Shown piece after piece: positions 49,161 to 58,286 of a stretch of 64,000 nucleotides of DNA (the first letter of the stretch is position 1; every line of letters begins with the position of its first letter). Under the pieces are notes generated by a model. The model did not search any database, was not told where the DNA came from, and saw nothing but the letters and a program-made list of their open reading frames with translations. The stretch spans positions 14,103 through 78,102 of the forward strand of contig DATBRV010000105.1 of the NCBI GenBank assembly GCA_036560145.1. Reading direction: 5' to 3'. The position numbers and the translations under genes are program-made. Source of the stretch: DATBRV01 sp036560145 (GTDB lineage: Bacteria; Myxococcota_A; UBA9160; SMWR01).

Positions 49161-50162
49161 TTATAGCAGCCCGGACCTCGCGAGCGCCGCACGGCGGCCA
49201 TGCGCGTGCAGCAGCTGGAGCGCTCCCGCGAGGCCGAGCGCCGCCGCCACCACCCACGCGATGCCGGCCGACGAGAGGCGCGCCTGTGCGCAGACCCACG
49301 CCAGCTGGGCGAGGCAGAGCAGCGCCACCAGGCCGAGCGTCCCGGTGCGTGGAATCAAGCTCACCGCGAGCGCGCCGAGCGGCGCGCCCAGCACCACCAC
49401 GGGAGCCGCCGCGAGCCAGTGCTCCGCCACGCCGGGATGGAGCAGCGGAAGCGAAGGATCGAGCGCCGCGACGAGCGCGCCGGTCGCGACGGCCACCAGC
49501 GAGGTGAAGGCCATCAGCGCGACCGCGGTCGGGATCGCGAGCCGCGCATCGGCGCGGAAGAGGAGCACCAGCACGCTGTAGAGCAGCATGTCCGCGCCCA
49601 CGCCGGCCACCGAGGCGATCGCGCCTCCGCCGATCGCGCCGGCCAGCAGGCCCGCCCCGCGCTCGGCGCCGGGGCCGAGATCCCGCATCCCGGTCTGCCC
49701 GGCGAGCTCGAAGAGCCGCGAGAGCGTGATCAGGCCGAAGCTCGCCCAGACCACCGCGTAGACCAGCTTCACCCCCAGCTCGGGAATCCGGGGCGCCAGC
49801 CAGGCGACGCCGATCGGCGTCGCCAGCAGGGAGCCCAGCAGCGCCCAGCGGAGCACGCCCCACGCCAGCGGGCGCCCGGCGGAGAGCAGGTACAACACCG
49901 CGGAGCTCATCCCGAGCGCCTGGATCGCGAAGGCAAAGCTGCGGCCCAGCGCGGCCGGCTCGCCCAGCAGGAGCACCAGCACGGGGAAGGCGACGCTCCC
50001 GCCTCCCATCGGCGTGGAGCCCGCGAGGTACGACCCGAACAGCATCGCCAGCGCGATCGGCCAGTGGCCGAGGACGCTGGGCCAGCTTCCGCTGGCGGTC
50101 ACGAACAGCAGCCAGCCGCACTCGAAGCCGAGCACCCAGAGGCCGAAGGCGCGCTGCCTCAC
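49161..50162 (-). CDS. TSUP (TauE/SafE) family transporter
   Basis: Product of 333 residues from GTG 50162, overlapping the upstream stop (GTGA). About eight to nine hydrophobic helices, with the TSUP motif FGSYLAGSTPMGGGSVAFPVLVLLLGEP near the N-terminus and AGAIGGGAIASVAGVGADMLLYSVLVLLF in the second half. The family moves sulfite, sulfonates or other organic anions. It is not part of the usual aryl-polyene core and may have been added. Confidence 0.8.
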   Translation of the reverse strand: MRQRAFGLWVLGFECGWLLFVTASGSWPSVLGHWPIALAMLFGSYLAGSTPMGGGSVAFPVLVLLLGEPAALGRSFAFAIQALGMSSAVLYLLSAGRPLAWGVLRWALLGSLLATPIGVAWLAPRIPELGVKLVYAVVWASFGLITLSRLFELAGQTGMRDLGPGAERGAGLLAGAIGGGAIASVAGVGADMLLYSVLVLLFRADARLAIPTAVALMAFTSLVAVATGALVAALDPSLPLLHPGVAEHWLAAAPVVVLGAPLGALAVSLIPRTGTLGLVALLCLAQLAWVCAQARLSSAGIAWVVAAALGLAGALQLLHAHGRRAALARSGLL

Positions 50163-50881
50163 CCGCGCGCGCGAGCGCTCTGCGCTGCCTCCTCGCGGTA
50201 GCGCTGGATGTACGCCGCCGAGCGCCGACCCCGCTCGGTGTTCTCCGCCGGAAACAGGCTCGACCAGAAGCGGTCAAAGGGGCCGCCGTGGAAGTAGTAC
50301 CGGAACCAGGTCTTGCGTACGAAGAACTCGAGCCCGCAGACCCCCAGCATCAGCGCGTAGATTCCCCAGCCCGTGACCGCCTGCCAGAGGTTCCCGGACC
50401 CCGCCAGCGCGAGTCCGGCGATCGCGACGGCGCTCGCGGCGAAGAGCGCCGCCCACAGCCCGGTGACGCCGCGGCAGTAGCCGCGGATGAAATCGGGCGC
50501 CTCGGGCACGATCCAGCGCGCGGCGCGCTCGATCAGCGAGTCCTCCCGGGAAAGGCTCCTGCGGAACAGATCCGCCAGCCCCAGGTAGACGATCGCGGGG
50601 ATCAGCAGGAGGGCGTCTCCCCGGCCGCTGATCGCTCCCAGCGCGAGCACGCCGGCGATCGCCGGCCCCGGCCAGGCCGGCAGGTCGAGCTCCCAGCGGG
50701 CGCGACGGCGCAGCGCGAGGGAGGCCAGCGAGACGACCAGCAGCGCGCCGCAGCTGGCGCGCACGCCGAAGCGCGCGATCAGCCCCTCGACGAAGAATGG
50801 ATAGGCGAGCAGACCGATGGCGGCGGCGGCCGTGAATCCCGCCAGCAGCCCCCTCCCCCAGCCCTGCTCAGACCAGGGCAC
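50159..50881 (-). CDS. COG4648-type membrane protein (ApeG-like)
   Basis: Product of 240 residues from GTG 50881, overlapping the halogenase-like gene by 14 bases. Six to seven hydrophobic helices; the C-terminal half holds YCRGVTGLWAALFAASA, WGIYALMLGVCGLEFFVRKTWFRYYF. This COG4648 pattern is a regular member of aryl-polyene clusters, function unknown. Probably an inner-membrane part of the assembly or export site. Confidence 0.75.
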   Translation of the reverse strand: MPWSEQGWGRGLLAGFTAAAAIGLLAYPFFVEGLIARFGVRASCGALLVVSLASLALRRRARWELDLPAWPGPAIAGVLALGAISGRGDALLLIPAIVYLGLADLFRRSLSREDSLIERAARWIVPEAPDFIRGYCRGVTGLWAALFAASAVAIAGLALAGSGNLWQAVTGWGIYALMLGVCGLEFFVRKTWFRYYFHGGPFDRFWSSLFPAENTERGRRSAAYIQRYREEAAQSARARG

Positions 50882-52463
50882 GCGGCGCCAGGAAGGCCGA
50901 GAGGGGCAGCGGCTCGACGTCCCCGGGCGACTCCGCCTCGCCGAGGATCTGGAGCGCCTTGGCGCGTACCTGGTTGAAGGTCTCGCCCGCCTGCGCGAAG
51001 ACCACTCCCTGCGAGCGCTCGGTTCCGACCTCCTGCATGAAGCGGATGCCGTCGAGCCCGCAGTAGAAGCGCCCGGCGTTGCCGCGGAAGTACTCCCCGC
51101 GCTCGCGCAGGCGCCCCTCGACGCTCTGGAAGAGCGTCGCGAAGTTGCGCAGCACGTTCAGCACGAAGGGGCGCAGGCGGAGCTGCTCGCGCAGGAAGTC
51201 GAGGTCGAGGTGCCGATCGCACATGTACGCCGACACCCACAGGTTGTAGTAGCTGCCGATGTCGAAGTCCCACTTGGCGCCGGCCAGCTCGAAGCTGCCG
51301 AGGCCGTCGTAGAGGCCGCTGTAGAGCAGCATGGTCGACTCGTGCCGGAAACGCATGAAGCGATCGTAGAGGTCGCAGCGCTCGGCCAGCAGCGCGGGCG
51401 CCTCGCCGGCGAAATCGCGCGCGATCAGGTCGGTCAGGAAATCGTTTTCGAGCGCGATGAAGTCGCTCCCGGGGCTGTACAGGGGATCCGCGGAGGTGGC
51501 CGCCTCGCCCGTCAGACCCCAGCGGCAAGGATCGAAGAAGCGGCGGGTTCCGTAGGCAATCCTGGTATAGCTGCCGACGTCGAGGAGCTTGGCGGGGGCG
51601 AGCAGCGAGGCCACCGCGCGGTGCTCCTCGAGGAAGGCGCGGAAGCCCTCCGGCCGGCGCAGCTCGCGGTCGCGCGCCACCCGGGCGCCGGTGACGCCCA
51701 CGCTGGTCACGTCGTTGCGCAGCGGGATGAACCAGATCCAGTAGCCGGGATAACAGAAATGGATCGTCGAGAGCCGGCGCGGCGTGTGGCGCACGCGCGC
51801 GCGGAACTCCTCCGGGCCGAGCGTGTCGATGTCCACCACCGACTCGAAGCGCCCCCAGACCGAGCCGATGGCGTGCTCCGGCTCGGAGACGCGCAGGCCC
51901 TGGCGCCGCGCCAGCAGGCCGCTTCGCCCCGCGGCGTCCACGATCCAGCGCGCGCTGGCGCGCGTCTTGCCGCGCTCGTCGCTCACCTCGAAGGCGTGCG
52001 GCGCGCCCGGCTCCCCCAGCTCGACCGCCCCCACCCGAGCGCCGCGGCGGACCTGGACCCCGTCGCGCTGGTTCAGCTCCAGCAGGTCCTCCTCGAGGCG
52101 CGCCCGGTTGAGCTGGAAGGCGGGATGGAAGGGAAGGTTCGAGGTGCCGATCTCGCTCATCTCCTGGAGCGGAAGCGAGCGGCGTTCGTCGTCGAAGAAA
52201 TAGCGCAGGCCGTTCTTCGGAAGCTGGTTCTCGTAGAGATAGCTGGAGAGCCCCAGCTTGCGGATCAGATAGTTCGCCGCGATCTCGACGGTCGCCTCGC
52301 CGACCTTGTACGAGCTGGCGGTCGAGCGATCGAAGAGGCCGATGCGCAGCTCGGGAAGCGTGCGGCGCAGCTGGCGGGCGAGCAGGTTCCCCGCCAGGCC
52401 CCCTCCCAGGATGGCGACGTCGAGCTCCGGGGCGGAGCCGCTGGTCTCGCGGCGCTTCTTCAC
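50868..52463 (-). CDS. flavin-dependent halogenase-like oxidoreductase
   Basis: Product of 531 residues, GTG start overlapping the ketoreductase stop. GGGLAGNLLARQL near the N-terminus is the FAD dinucleotide motif, VGEATVEIAA the second halogenase-type motif, and GYWIWFIPL contains the WxWxIP signature of flavin-dependent halogenases. Related flavoproteins sit in xanthomonadin and flexirubin clusters. It could halogenate the aryl head or oxidise it; a partner flavin reductase is not in the cluster (one exists at 20.4 kb). The usual lysine could not be placed with confidence. Confidence 0.8.
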   Translation of the reverse strand: MKKRRETSGSAPELDVAILGGGLAGNLLARQLRRTLPELRIGLFDRSTASSYKVGEATVEIAANYLIRKLGLSSYLYENQLPKNGLRYFFDDERRSLPLQEMSEIGTSNLPFHPAFQLNRARLEEDLLELNQRDGVQVRRGARVGAVELGEPGAPHAFEVSDERGKTRASARWIVDAAGRSGLLARRQGLRVSEPEHAIGSVWGRFESVVDIDTLGPEEFRARVRHTPRRLSTIHFCYPGYWIWFIPLRNDVTSVGVTGARVARDRELRRPEGFRAFLEEHRAVASLLAPAKLLDVGSYTRIAYGTRRFFDPCRWGLTGEAATSADPLYSPGSDFIALENDFLTDLIARDFAGEAPALLAERCDLYDRFMRFRHESTMLLYSGLYDGLGSFELAGAKWDFDIGSYYNLWVSAYMCDRHLDLDFLREQLRLRPFVLNVLRNFATLFQSVEGRLRERGEYFRGNAGRFYCGLDGIRFMQEVGTERSQGVVFAQAGETFNQVRAKALQILGEAESPGDVEPLPLSAFLAPRALV

Positions 52464-53212
52464 CGGATGCCCCCGTTCACGGAGAGCACCTGGGCGGTGA
52501 TGTAGGCCGCCCCCGGCGAGAACAGGAAGGCGACCGCCGCGGCGACGTCCGCCGGCGTGCCCAGCCGCTGGAGCGGCACCAGCGCGGCCAGCGCCGCCGG
52601 GTCGGCGCCCGCCAGCATCTCGGTCTCGACCCAGCCGGGCGCCACGCAGTTCACCGTGATCTGGCGCGAGGCCAGCTCGAGGGCCAGCGACTTGGTCGCG
52701 CCGATCAGGCCCGCCTTCGAGGCCGCGTAGTTCGTCTGACCGCGGTTGCCGGAGATCCCGGCGACCGAGGAGATGGTGACGATGCGGCCGCCGCGCCGCG
52801 CGCGCACCATCGGGAGCACCAGCGGCCGCAGCACGTTGTAGAAGCCGTCCAGATTCGTCCCCAGCACGCGGTCCCAGGATTCCCCGGAGAGCCCCGCGAA
52901 GGGCCCGTCGGCGGTGACGCCGGCGTTGCTGACGGCGCCCCAGTAGGCGCCGCGGCTCTCGATGTCGGCGCCGATCGCCTCCGCGCAGGCGTCGCGGTCG
53001 GCGACGTCGAAGCAGAGCGGGCTCGCCGCGCGCCCCAGCGCCGCGATCTCGCCCGCGAGCGCCTCGGCCTCCGTCTTGCCGCGCAGGTAGCCGAGCGCGA
53101 GGTCGAAGCCTTCGCGCGCCAGCGCGAGCGCGACGGCCCGGCCGATCCCGCGGCTCGCGCCCGTCACCAGCACGCGCCGCGGCGCATCCGTGCTCGCCAC
53201 CTCACGACGCAT
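52460..53212 (-). CDS. 3-oxoacyl-ACP reductase, FabG/SDR type (ApeQ-like)
   Basis: Product of 250 residues. NADPH motif VLVTGASRGIGRAVA, SNAGVT, SSVAGISGNRGQTNYAASKAG with the catalytic Ser-Tyr-Lys triad, and the C-terminal NGGIR. It reduces the beta-keto group after each extension of the polyene chain. ATG 53212 overlaps the dehydratase gene by 11 bases. Confidence 0.92.
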   Translation of the reverse strand: MRREVASTDAPRRVLVTGASRGIGRAVALALAREGFDLALGYLRGKTEAEALAGEIAALGRAASPLCFDVADRDACAEAIGADIESRGAYWGAVSNAGVTADGPFAGLSGESWDRVLGTNLDGFYNVLRPLVLPMVRARRGGRIVTISSVAGISGNRGQTNYAASKAGLIGATKSLALELASRQITVNCVAPGWVETEMLAGADPAALAALVPLQRLGTPADVAAAVAFLFSPGAAYITAQVLSVNGGIR

Positions 53213-53684
53213 CGGACGAGCCTCCTGCGCTTCGCGGCCGCCCCGTCCAGAGGTCGGCGCTGTAGACGTTCAAGCGGCCTTCGACCAGCGAAGCGCCGTC
53301 GGCAGCGTCCTCGATCCGCCCGTCGAAGGCCACCAGCCCCCGGTCGCCGCGAAGGTGCCGCACCGTGACCCGGAGCACCTGGCCGGGTCGGAAGCGGTCG
53401 ACACGCAATTTAACGCGCCGCCCTCCGATGAAGGGGCCGAGCCGCGGCGGCCTTCCGGCGGTCCTCGCGACCAGCGATCCGTAGACCGCCATGCACTGCG
53501 CAAGGTATTCGATCCCGACCCAGGCGGGAACGCAGCCCTCGGCGTCCTGGAACAGCTCGCTGCCGTCCACATGGACGGCGCACACGGTGTGCTCGGGGCC
53601 GTGCTCGAGCACGCGATCGAGCAGCAGCATCCGGCGCGCGTGCGGAATCAGGTCGGCCACCTCCGGGAAGTCCGCGGCGCTCAT
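53202..53684 (-). CDS. hotdog-fold 3-hydroxyacyl-ACP dehydratase (ApeP-like)
   Basis: Product of 160 residues. IPHARRMLLLDRV holds the His of FabZ/FabA-type enzymes and CVPAWVGIEYLAQCMAVY the catalytic acid region; GPFIGGRRVKL and YSADLW fit the ApeP group. It removes water from the hydroxyacyl intermediate to give the trans double bond. Start ATG 53684 overlaps the acyltransferase stop (ATGA). Confidence 0.85.
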   Translation of the reverse strand: MSAADFPEVADLIPHARRMLLLDRVLEHGPEHTVCAVHVDGSELFQDAEGCVPAWVGIEYLAQCMAVYGSLVARTAGRPPRLGPFIGGRRVKLRVDRFRPGQVLRVTVRHLRGDRGLVAFDGRIEDAADGASLVEGRLNVYSADLWTGRPRSAGGSSDAS

Positions 53685-54628
53685 GGGCGGGTCTCCGCGT
53701 CGTCGCCCCAGAAATCGTAGAAGTTGAACCACTGGAACGGCAGCCGCGTGCAGGTGGACTCCAGCAGGGCGGCGTAGCGCTCGAGCAGCTCCTTCGCCCG
53801 CTTCTCGCGCTCGCCGCGCGGCACCCGCGCCGCGTCTCCGATCGGCCGCAGCACGGTGTCGTAGCGCGCGGGCCCGGTGCAGACGCAGAGCGCGAAGAGC
53901 ACCGGGCACTCGAGCACGCCCGCCAGCAGGAAGGGGCCGAGCGGAAACCGCGCCGGATGGCCCAGGAAGCCCGCCTCCCCGGTGCGCGCGGTCTTCCCGG
54001 GGGCCACGCGATCCGCCAGCATCACCACGAACTCCCCGCGCTCGATGCACGCCTTGATCTCGAAGGCCGCGTACACGGAGTTCGGATCCATGTCGATCAT
54101 CCGCACGCGCTCGCCCGGGGCGAACGACTCGAGGAACGCGTTGATGCGTTCGGCGTTGCCGTGGTAGCCGATCACGTTCACCGTCAACTGGTACTTGCGC
54201 GAGAGGAACCACAGCATGTCGATGCTGCCCAGGTGGGCGCCCAGCAGCAGCGCGCCCTTCCCCGCCCGGGCCACCCCGAAGATCTTCTCGCTGCCGTCGT
54301 GCCCGACCGCGAGCGAGTCGAGCTCGCCGCTCCAGACCACCAGCCGGTCGTAGAGCGCGACCGCGAAGGCGTGCAGGTGGCGCAGCGACGCCGCCAAGCC
54401 GGGCCGGCGGCGAAGCGCGCGGCGCCCCTCCGGCGTGGCCCAGACCCGCCCGAGATAACGCTGGGACGCGCGCCGCGTCGTCCCGCTGCGGACCAGGAAG
54501 TAGGCCGCCGCCAGCCAGAGCAGGGTCACGCTGGGGCCCCGGCCGAAGGTCCGGTGGGACCAGCCGACGAAGCGCAGCGCGCGCCAGGTGCCGCTCTCGG
54601 CGATCCGGGCCCAGCGGTCCTCGCTCAT
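53681..54628 (-). CDS. LpxL/HtrB-family acyltransferase
   Basis: Product of 315 residues, ATG 54628 overlapping the glycosyltransferase stop. A hydrophobic N-terminal helix (SVTLLWLAAAYFLV) precedes the catalytic HxxxxD as LLLGAHLGSIDML and the LADRVAPGKTARTGEAGFLGHPARFPLGPF block. Lipid A-type late acyltransferases of this family appear in aryl-polyene clusters, often fused to a glycosyltransferase (ApeJ); here the two are separate genes side by side. Likely attaches the polyene to a glycolipid. Confidence 0.85.
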   Translation of the reverse strand: MSEDRWARIAESGTWRALRFVGWSHRTFGRGPSVTLLWLAAAYFLVRSGTTRRASQRYLGRVWATPEGRRALRRRPGLAASLRHLHAFAVALYDRLVVWSGELDSLAVGHDGSEKIFGVARAGKGALLLGAHLGSIDMLWFLSRKYQLTVNVIGYHGNAERINAFLESFAPGERVRMIDMDPNSVYAAFEIKACIERGEFVVMLADRVAPGKTARTGEAGFLGHPARFPLGPFLLAGVLECPVLFALCVCTGPARYDTVLRPIGDAARVPRGEREKRAKELLERYAALLESTCTRLPFQWFNFYDFWGDDAETRP

Positions 54629-55380
54629 CGGCCCGGCTCCCGGCGCGCCGCGAAGAGCCGGCGCGCGAGCAGCCAGGGCAGCCGGATCAGCATGCCGAAG
54701 AGCGAGCGCGTGTAGACCCAGGTCATGCGCGCGTTGTCCCCGAGCATGTGGAAGTGCGACAGGCCTCCCGGCCGGTAGACCACCCGCGTCGGCAGGTTCC
54801 GGATCCGGAGGCCGCGCCAGTGCAGCCGGATCACCAGCTCCGGATCGAATTCCATGGCGTCGCCGGTCGGCGCCGAATCGATCAGCGCCAGCGTCGCGGC
54901 CAGCGGAATCCCGCGGAATCCGCAGAGCGGGTCCGTGACGTCGAACGAGAGCGTCGAGAGCCAGACCATCGCGCGCGAGAGCTGCCGGCCGTAGAGCCGG
55001 CTCCTGGGCGCGCTCTCGTCGAAGATCGGCGCGCCGAGCACCAGGGCCTCGGGATCGCGGGCGATCTCCTCGAGGAAGCGCTTCACGTCGCCGGCGTCGT
55101 GCTGGCCATCCGCATCCAGCTGGATCGCATGGCTGTAGCCCGCCCGCGCCGCCAGCCGGTAGCCGGTCTTGAGCGCCGCGCCGCGCCCTCCGTTGCGCTC
55201 GCGGTGCGCGACCTCCACCCAGGGGTAGCGGGCCTCGATCGCATCCAGCACCGCGCGCGTCGCGGCGTTGCTTCCGTCGTCGATCACGAAGCAGTGCAGC
55301 CCGCACGGCTCGAGCGAGCTCACCACCGGACCGATGCCGTCCTTGTGGTCGTAGATCGGAATCAGCAGGCACGGCTTCAA
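54625..55380 (-). CDS. GT2-family glycosyltransferase
   Basis: Product of 251 residues from TTG 55380, overlapping the AMP-ligase stop (TTGA) with GGGGAGA upstream. N-terminal GT-A fold CLLIPIYDHKDGIG, CFVIDDGSN, ERNGGRGAALKTGYRLA, metal motif AIQLDADGQHDAGD, and a C-terminal helix pair. It resembles dolichyl-phosphate mannosyltransferase-type GT2 enzymes and the glycosyltransferase half of ApeJ. Sugar donor unknown. Confidence 0.85.
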   Translation of the reverse strand: MKPCLLIPIYDHKDGIGPVVSSLEPCGLHCFVIDDGSNAATRAVLDAIEARYPWVEVAHRERNGGRGAALKTGYRLAARAGYSHAIQLDADGQHDAGDVKRFLEEIARDPEALVLGAPIFDESAPRSRLYGRQLSRAMVWLSTLSFDVTDPLCGFRGIPLAATLALIDSAPTGDAMEFDPELVIRLHWRGLRIRNLPTRVVYRPGGLSHFHMLGDNARMTWVYTRSLFGMLIRLPWLLARRLFAARREPGR

Positions 55381-57146
55381 CGCGAATCTCCCCGGGCCGT
55401 CGCCAGGCGGCAGCGACCCGACGCGAACGAACGCGGGCCATCGTACAGCCTGAAGTGTAGAACGTCGCCGGCGCGGCTCCGCTCGACCCGCAGGGCGAAG
55501 CCCTGCTCCGGCAGCAGGATCTCGGGGAACTTGAGTACCTCGAACTCGCGCACGCGCGGCGCGCATCCCAGCAGGTCGAAGGCGGCCTCCATCACCCAGC
55601 GCAGCTGAGCCACGGCAGGCAGCACGGGCTGCCCGTCGTAATGGCCGTCCAGGTAGACGAGATCGCGGGGAACCTCGAGCCGGCGCTCGAGCCAGCCCTC
55701 CCCTCGCGTCTCCTGGCGCAGGATCGGCTCCCGGTCGCGCGGCTCGAAGACCGCGGCCAGCGCCGCGAGCGGCAGCTTGCCCTGCGGGTTGCGGGGCAGC
55801 GCGTCGATGGTGCGCCAGACGCGCGGCAGCAGCACCGCGTCCCAGCGCGGCGCGAGGAACCCCGCCAGCCCGCGTCCGAGCGCACGCCGGCCCTCACGCA
55901 CCAGGAGCTGGCGGCCGACCTCGCTGAGCACGACCGCCGCGTGCACGCGCAGCTCCCCCGCCTGGGGCAGCACGATCAGCGCCACCTCGGCCAGGGCCGG
56001 GTGCTGCGCGAGATCCTTCTCCATCTCGGGCAGCGAGAGCCGCTTCTCGCCGATCTTCACGGTGCGATCCGAACGCCCGAGCAATCGGAAGCCTCCGTCC
56101 GCCTCGAGCTGCGCGCGGTCGCCCATCCGGAAGCGACGCTCTCCGGTGTGGGTGACGAGGCCGACGCTCACGAAGGGCGAGGTCACCACCAGCCCGCCGT
56201 CCGGAGGCTCGAGCTCGACGCGAACCCCCGGCAGCGGCGTGAAGAGATCCCCCTGGCGCGAGCGCTGGCGGGAGCCGACGCCGCCCGTCTCGGTGGAGCC
56301 GAGGATCTCGATCGGCGCGTCGCCCAGCTGGCGGGCGACGCTCGCCGCCGCCTCCGCCTCCAGCGGCCCCCCCGAGGAGAAGACCGCGCGGCAGACGGGC
56401 GCCAGCGCCCGGAGGCCTTCCGTCGCCGCCATCCGGCGCAGGTGGACCGGGGTCGTCACCAGCACCGCGTCGCGGCACTCGAGCATGCGCGGATAGAGCT
56501 CCTGGGGGTGGAGCAGCAGGTTGTCGTGGAACGCGCGCCCGGCGCAGAGCGGCCAGAGGACGCGAAACAGCAGGCCGTAGATGTGCTGATGGGAGACGGT
56601 CGCGAAGACCCGGACGCCCTCGGGCAGGCGCGCCCCGAAGGCGGCCTCGAGGGCGAGGCCCTCGTCCTCCAGATGGCGCAGCGACTTGGGGATCCAGCGG
56701 CCTTCGCCGGTGGTCCCCGACGTCTCGAACTCGGCGAAGGGCGCGTCGCGATCCAGCTTCCAGCTCGGCAGAGGCGCCGGCGGCTGGGCGAGCGGCGCGA
56801 GCCGCGGGAGCCCGGCGAGCGCGCCGGCGTCGCGCGCCGGATCCATCAGCGCGCCGACCAGCTCGGGGCGCAGCCGGCGCAGCGTCTCCGGCTGTCGATT
56901 GGTGGCGAGCACCGCCACGCTGCCGGCCTGGGCCAGGGCGATCAGGCCGACGGCGGCCGCGTAGGCGCTCTCGGTGTCGAGCAGCCAGCGGCCGGCGCCA
57001 TGCTTCTGCACCGCCGCCGCCAGCGCCGCCGCGTCGGCGGCGAGGTCTTCGAAGCGGCGCGCGCCGTCGCGCCCGAACGCCACCGGCCCGGCGCTCGGAC
57101 GCGTCTCGCGCAAGCGGCGTGAGAGCGGGATGGGGCGAGGAGGCAT
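55377..57146 (-). CDS. AMP-dependent acyl ligase fused to hotdog dehydratase (ApeH-ApeI fusion)
   Basis: Product of 589 residues, ATG 57146. Residues about 1-450 are an ANL adenylating enzyme: FETSGTTGEGRWIPK is the P-loop, LGSTETGGVG the aryl/acyl-binding motif, FRMGDRAQLE and the Lys in RNPQGKLPL. Residues about 470-589 are a second hotdog domain with DGHYDGQPVLPAVAQLRW (the FabA/FabZ HxxGxPxxP element) and RFLKFPEILLP-like strands, corresponding to the separate ApeI dehydratase of other clusters. It should load the aryl starter on the carrier protein and dehydrate chain intermediates. Confidence 0.88.
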   Translation of the reverse strand: MPPRPIPLSRRLRETRPSAGPVAFGRDGARRFEDLAADAAALAAAVQKHGAGRWLLDTESAYAAAVGLIALAQAGSVAVLATNRQPETLRRLRPELVGALMDPARDAGALAGLPRLAPLAQPPAPLPSWKLDRDAPFAEFETSGTTGEGRWIPKSLRHLEDEGLALEAAFGARLPEGVRVFATVSHQHIYGLLFRVLWPLCAGRAFHDNLLLHPQELYPRMLECRDAVLVTTPVHLRRMAATEGLRALAPVCRAVFSSGGPLEAEAAASVARQLGDAPIEILGSTETGGVGSRQRSRQGDLFTPLPGVRVELEPPDGGLVVTSPFVSVGLVTHTGERRFRMGDRAQLEADGGFRLLGRSDRTVKIGEKRLSLPEMEKDLAQHPALAEVALIVLPQAGELRVHAAVVLSEVGRQLLVREGRRALGRGLAGFLAPRWDAVLLPRVWRTIDALPRNPQGKLPLAALAAVFEPRDREPILRQETRGEGWLERRLEVPRDLVYLDGHYDGQPVLPAVAQLRWVMEAAFDLLGCAPRVREFEVLKFPEILLPEQGFALRVERSRAGDVLHFRLYDGPRSFASGRCRLATARGDSR

Positions 57147-57172
57147 CGGCGTGGCTCCCCTACCGACGCTCG

Positions 57173-57442
57173 CTACTGCACACGATTCTCGCTCACGAAG
57201 GCGGCGAGCTTCCGCACCGAGGCGAAGATCTGCTGATTCTGCTCGGGATCCTCGCCGATCTTGACCCCGTACCGCTCCTCGAGCGCCATCGCGATCTCGA
57301 GCGCATCGATGGAGTCGAGACCCAGCCCTTCCACGAAGAGCGCGGCCTCGGGCTCGATGTCGGCCGGGGTCACGTCTTCGAGGGAGAGCAACTCGATGAT
57401 GAGCTTCTTGATCTCGTTCTCAAGCGCTTCCGACTTCGGCAA
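57173..57442 (-). CDS. acyl carrier protein (ApeE/F-like)
   Basis: Product of 89 residues. The phosphopantetheine serine is S44 in GLGLDSIDALEIAM. Acidic four-helix protein with a KIG..NQQIFASVRKL C-terminal helix typical of aryl-polyene carriers. TTG 57442 start, with GGGG nine bases upstream and 23 bases overlapping the acyltransferase gene. Carries the growing chain. Confidence 0.9.
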   Translation of the reverse strand: MPKSEALENEIKKLIIELLSLEDVTPADIEPEAALFVEGLGLDSIDALEIAMALEERYGVKIGEDPEQNQQIFASVRKLAAFVSENRVQ

Positions 57443-58208
57443 TGTCGAGCCCCTTCAGAAAGACTTCCCGCAGCTCCGCCGTCAATCGACGGGCCGCCTG
57501 CGCCAGCTCCACGCCACGGTACCGCAAGGGCTGCGGAGCGACCGGCTCTCCGACGCGGACCCGCACGTGCAGCCGGCCCGCCGGAACATCGTACCAGCTC
57601 CGGCCCTTCGTCTGCGTCGGCGGGTCGCAGCTCATCAGAACCGGGACCAGCTCGCTTCCGGTCCGCAGCGCGACGAAGGCGGCGCCAGCCTGGAAGGCCC
57701 CGAGCCCACCCGCCGGGGAGCGGGTGCCCTCGGGAAAGATCACGACGGATCGCCCGGCTTGCAGCTGGCGCGTGCAGGCCCGGATCACGCTGCTGCCGTC
57801 GTCGTTGCGGCCGTAGCCCGCCGCCAGCACCACCCGGCGCAGGAAGAAATTCTCCGCCCACGCCGCACCCACGATGCAATCCGCCTGCGGCATCGACGAC
57901 AGGATCAAGGGCAGGTCGAAGAGCGTCGGGTGGTTCGCGACCACCAGCAGCGGGCCCCCCGCGCGGAGGCGGGCGGTGCCGACCCGCTCCAGGCGCGCCA
58001 GGCCGATCCCCTGCAGGAAGCCCACGAAGACGCGCGCGCCGCGGTGGATCCAGCGCTGGGCGCGCAGGTCCTCGGGCTCCCGGCCGCGCGCGAACCAGCG
58101 GCTCGCCGGAATCGCGACGAAGGCGAGCGCGAGCACGACCGCTCCGAAGACGGCGAAGCTGAGGCCCGTCTGGACAAGACGCCAACGCTTCTCGAGCTGA
58201 CTCGCCAT
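57420..58208 (-). CDS. PlsC-type 1-acylglycerol-3-phosphate acyltransferase-like (ApeD-like)
   Basis: Product of 262 residues from ATG 58208; a TTG at 58223 would add five residues but lies only about eight bases from the candidate -10 box. One N-terminal membrane helix (LSFAVFGAVVLALAFVAIPA), then the catalytic NHPTLFDLPL (HxxxxD) and FPEGTRS block of the PlsC family. Acyl transfer of the polyene, or of a lipid anchor, is the inferred role. First gene of the minus-strand cluster. Confidence 0.85.
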   Translation of the reverse strand: MASQLEKRWRLVQTGLSFAVFGAVVLALAFVAIPASRWFARGREPEDLRAQRWIHRGARVFVGFLQGIGLARLERVGTARLRAGGPLLVVANHPTLFDLPLILSSMPQADCIVGAAWAENFFLRRVVLAAGYGRNDDGSSVIRACTRQLQAGRSVVIFPEGTRSPAGGLGAFQAGAAFVALRTGSELVPVLMSCDPPTQTKGRSWYDVPAGRLHVRVRVGEPVAPQPLRYRGVELAQAARRLTAELREVFLKGLDIAEVGSA

Positions 58209-58237
58209 GCGACTCGTGGGCAACCCCGCCGTTTTCG

Positions 58238-58243
58238 ATTCTA
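58238..58243 (-). promoter_or_regulatory. possible -10 box of the aryl-polyene-like operon
   Basis: Minus-strand TAGAAT, 30 bases before the ATG of the first cluster gene, in the 78-base divergent region facing the thioesterase gene. No clear -35 box lies 16-18 bases away, so the call is weak. Confidence 0.3.
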
Positions 58244-58286
58244 CCCCACGTGCCCCGCGAGCGGCGAGTTGGTATCAAGCCCCGGG

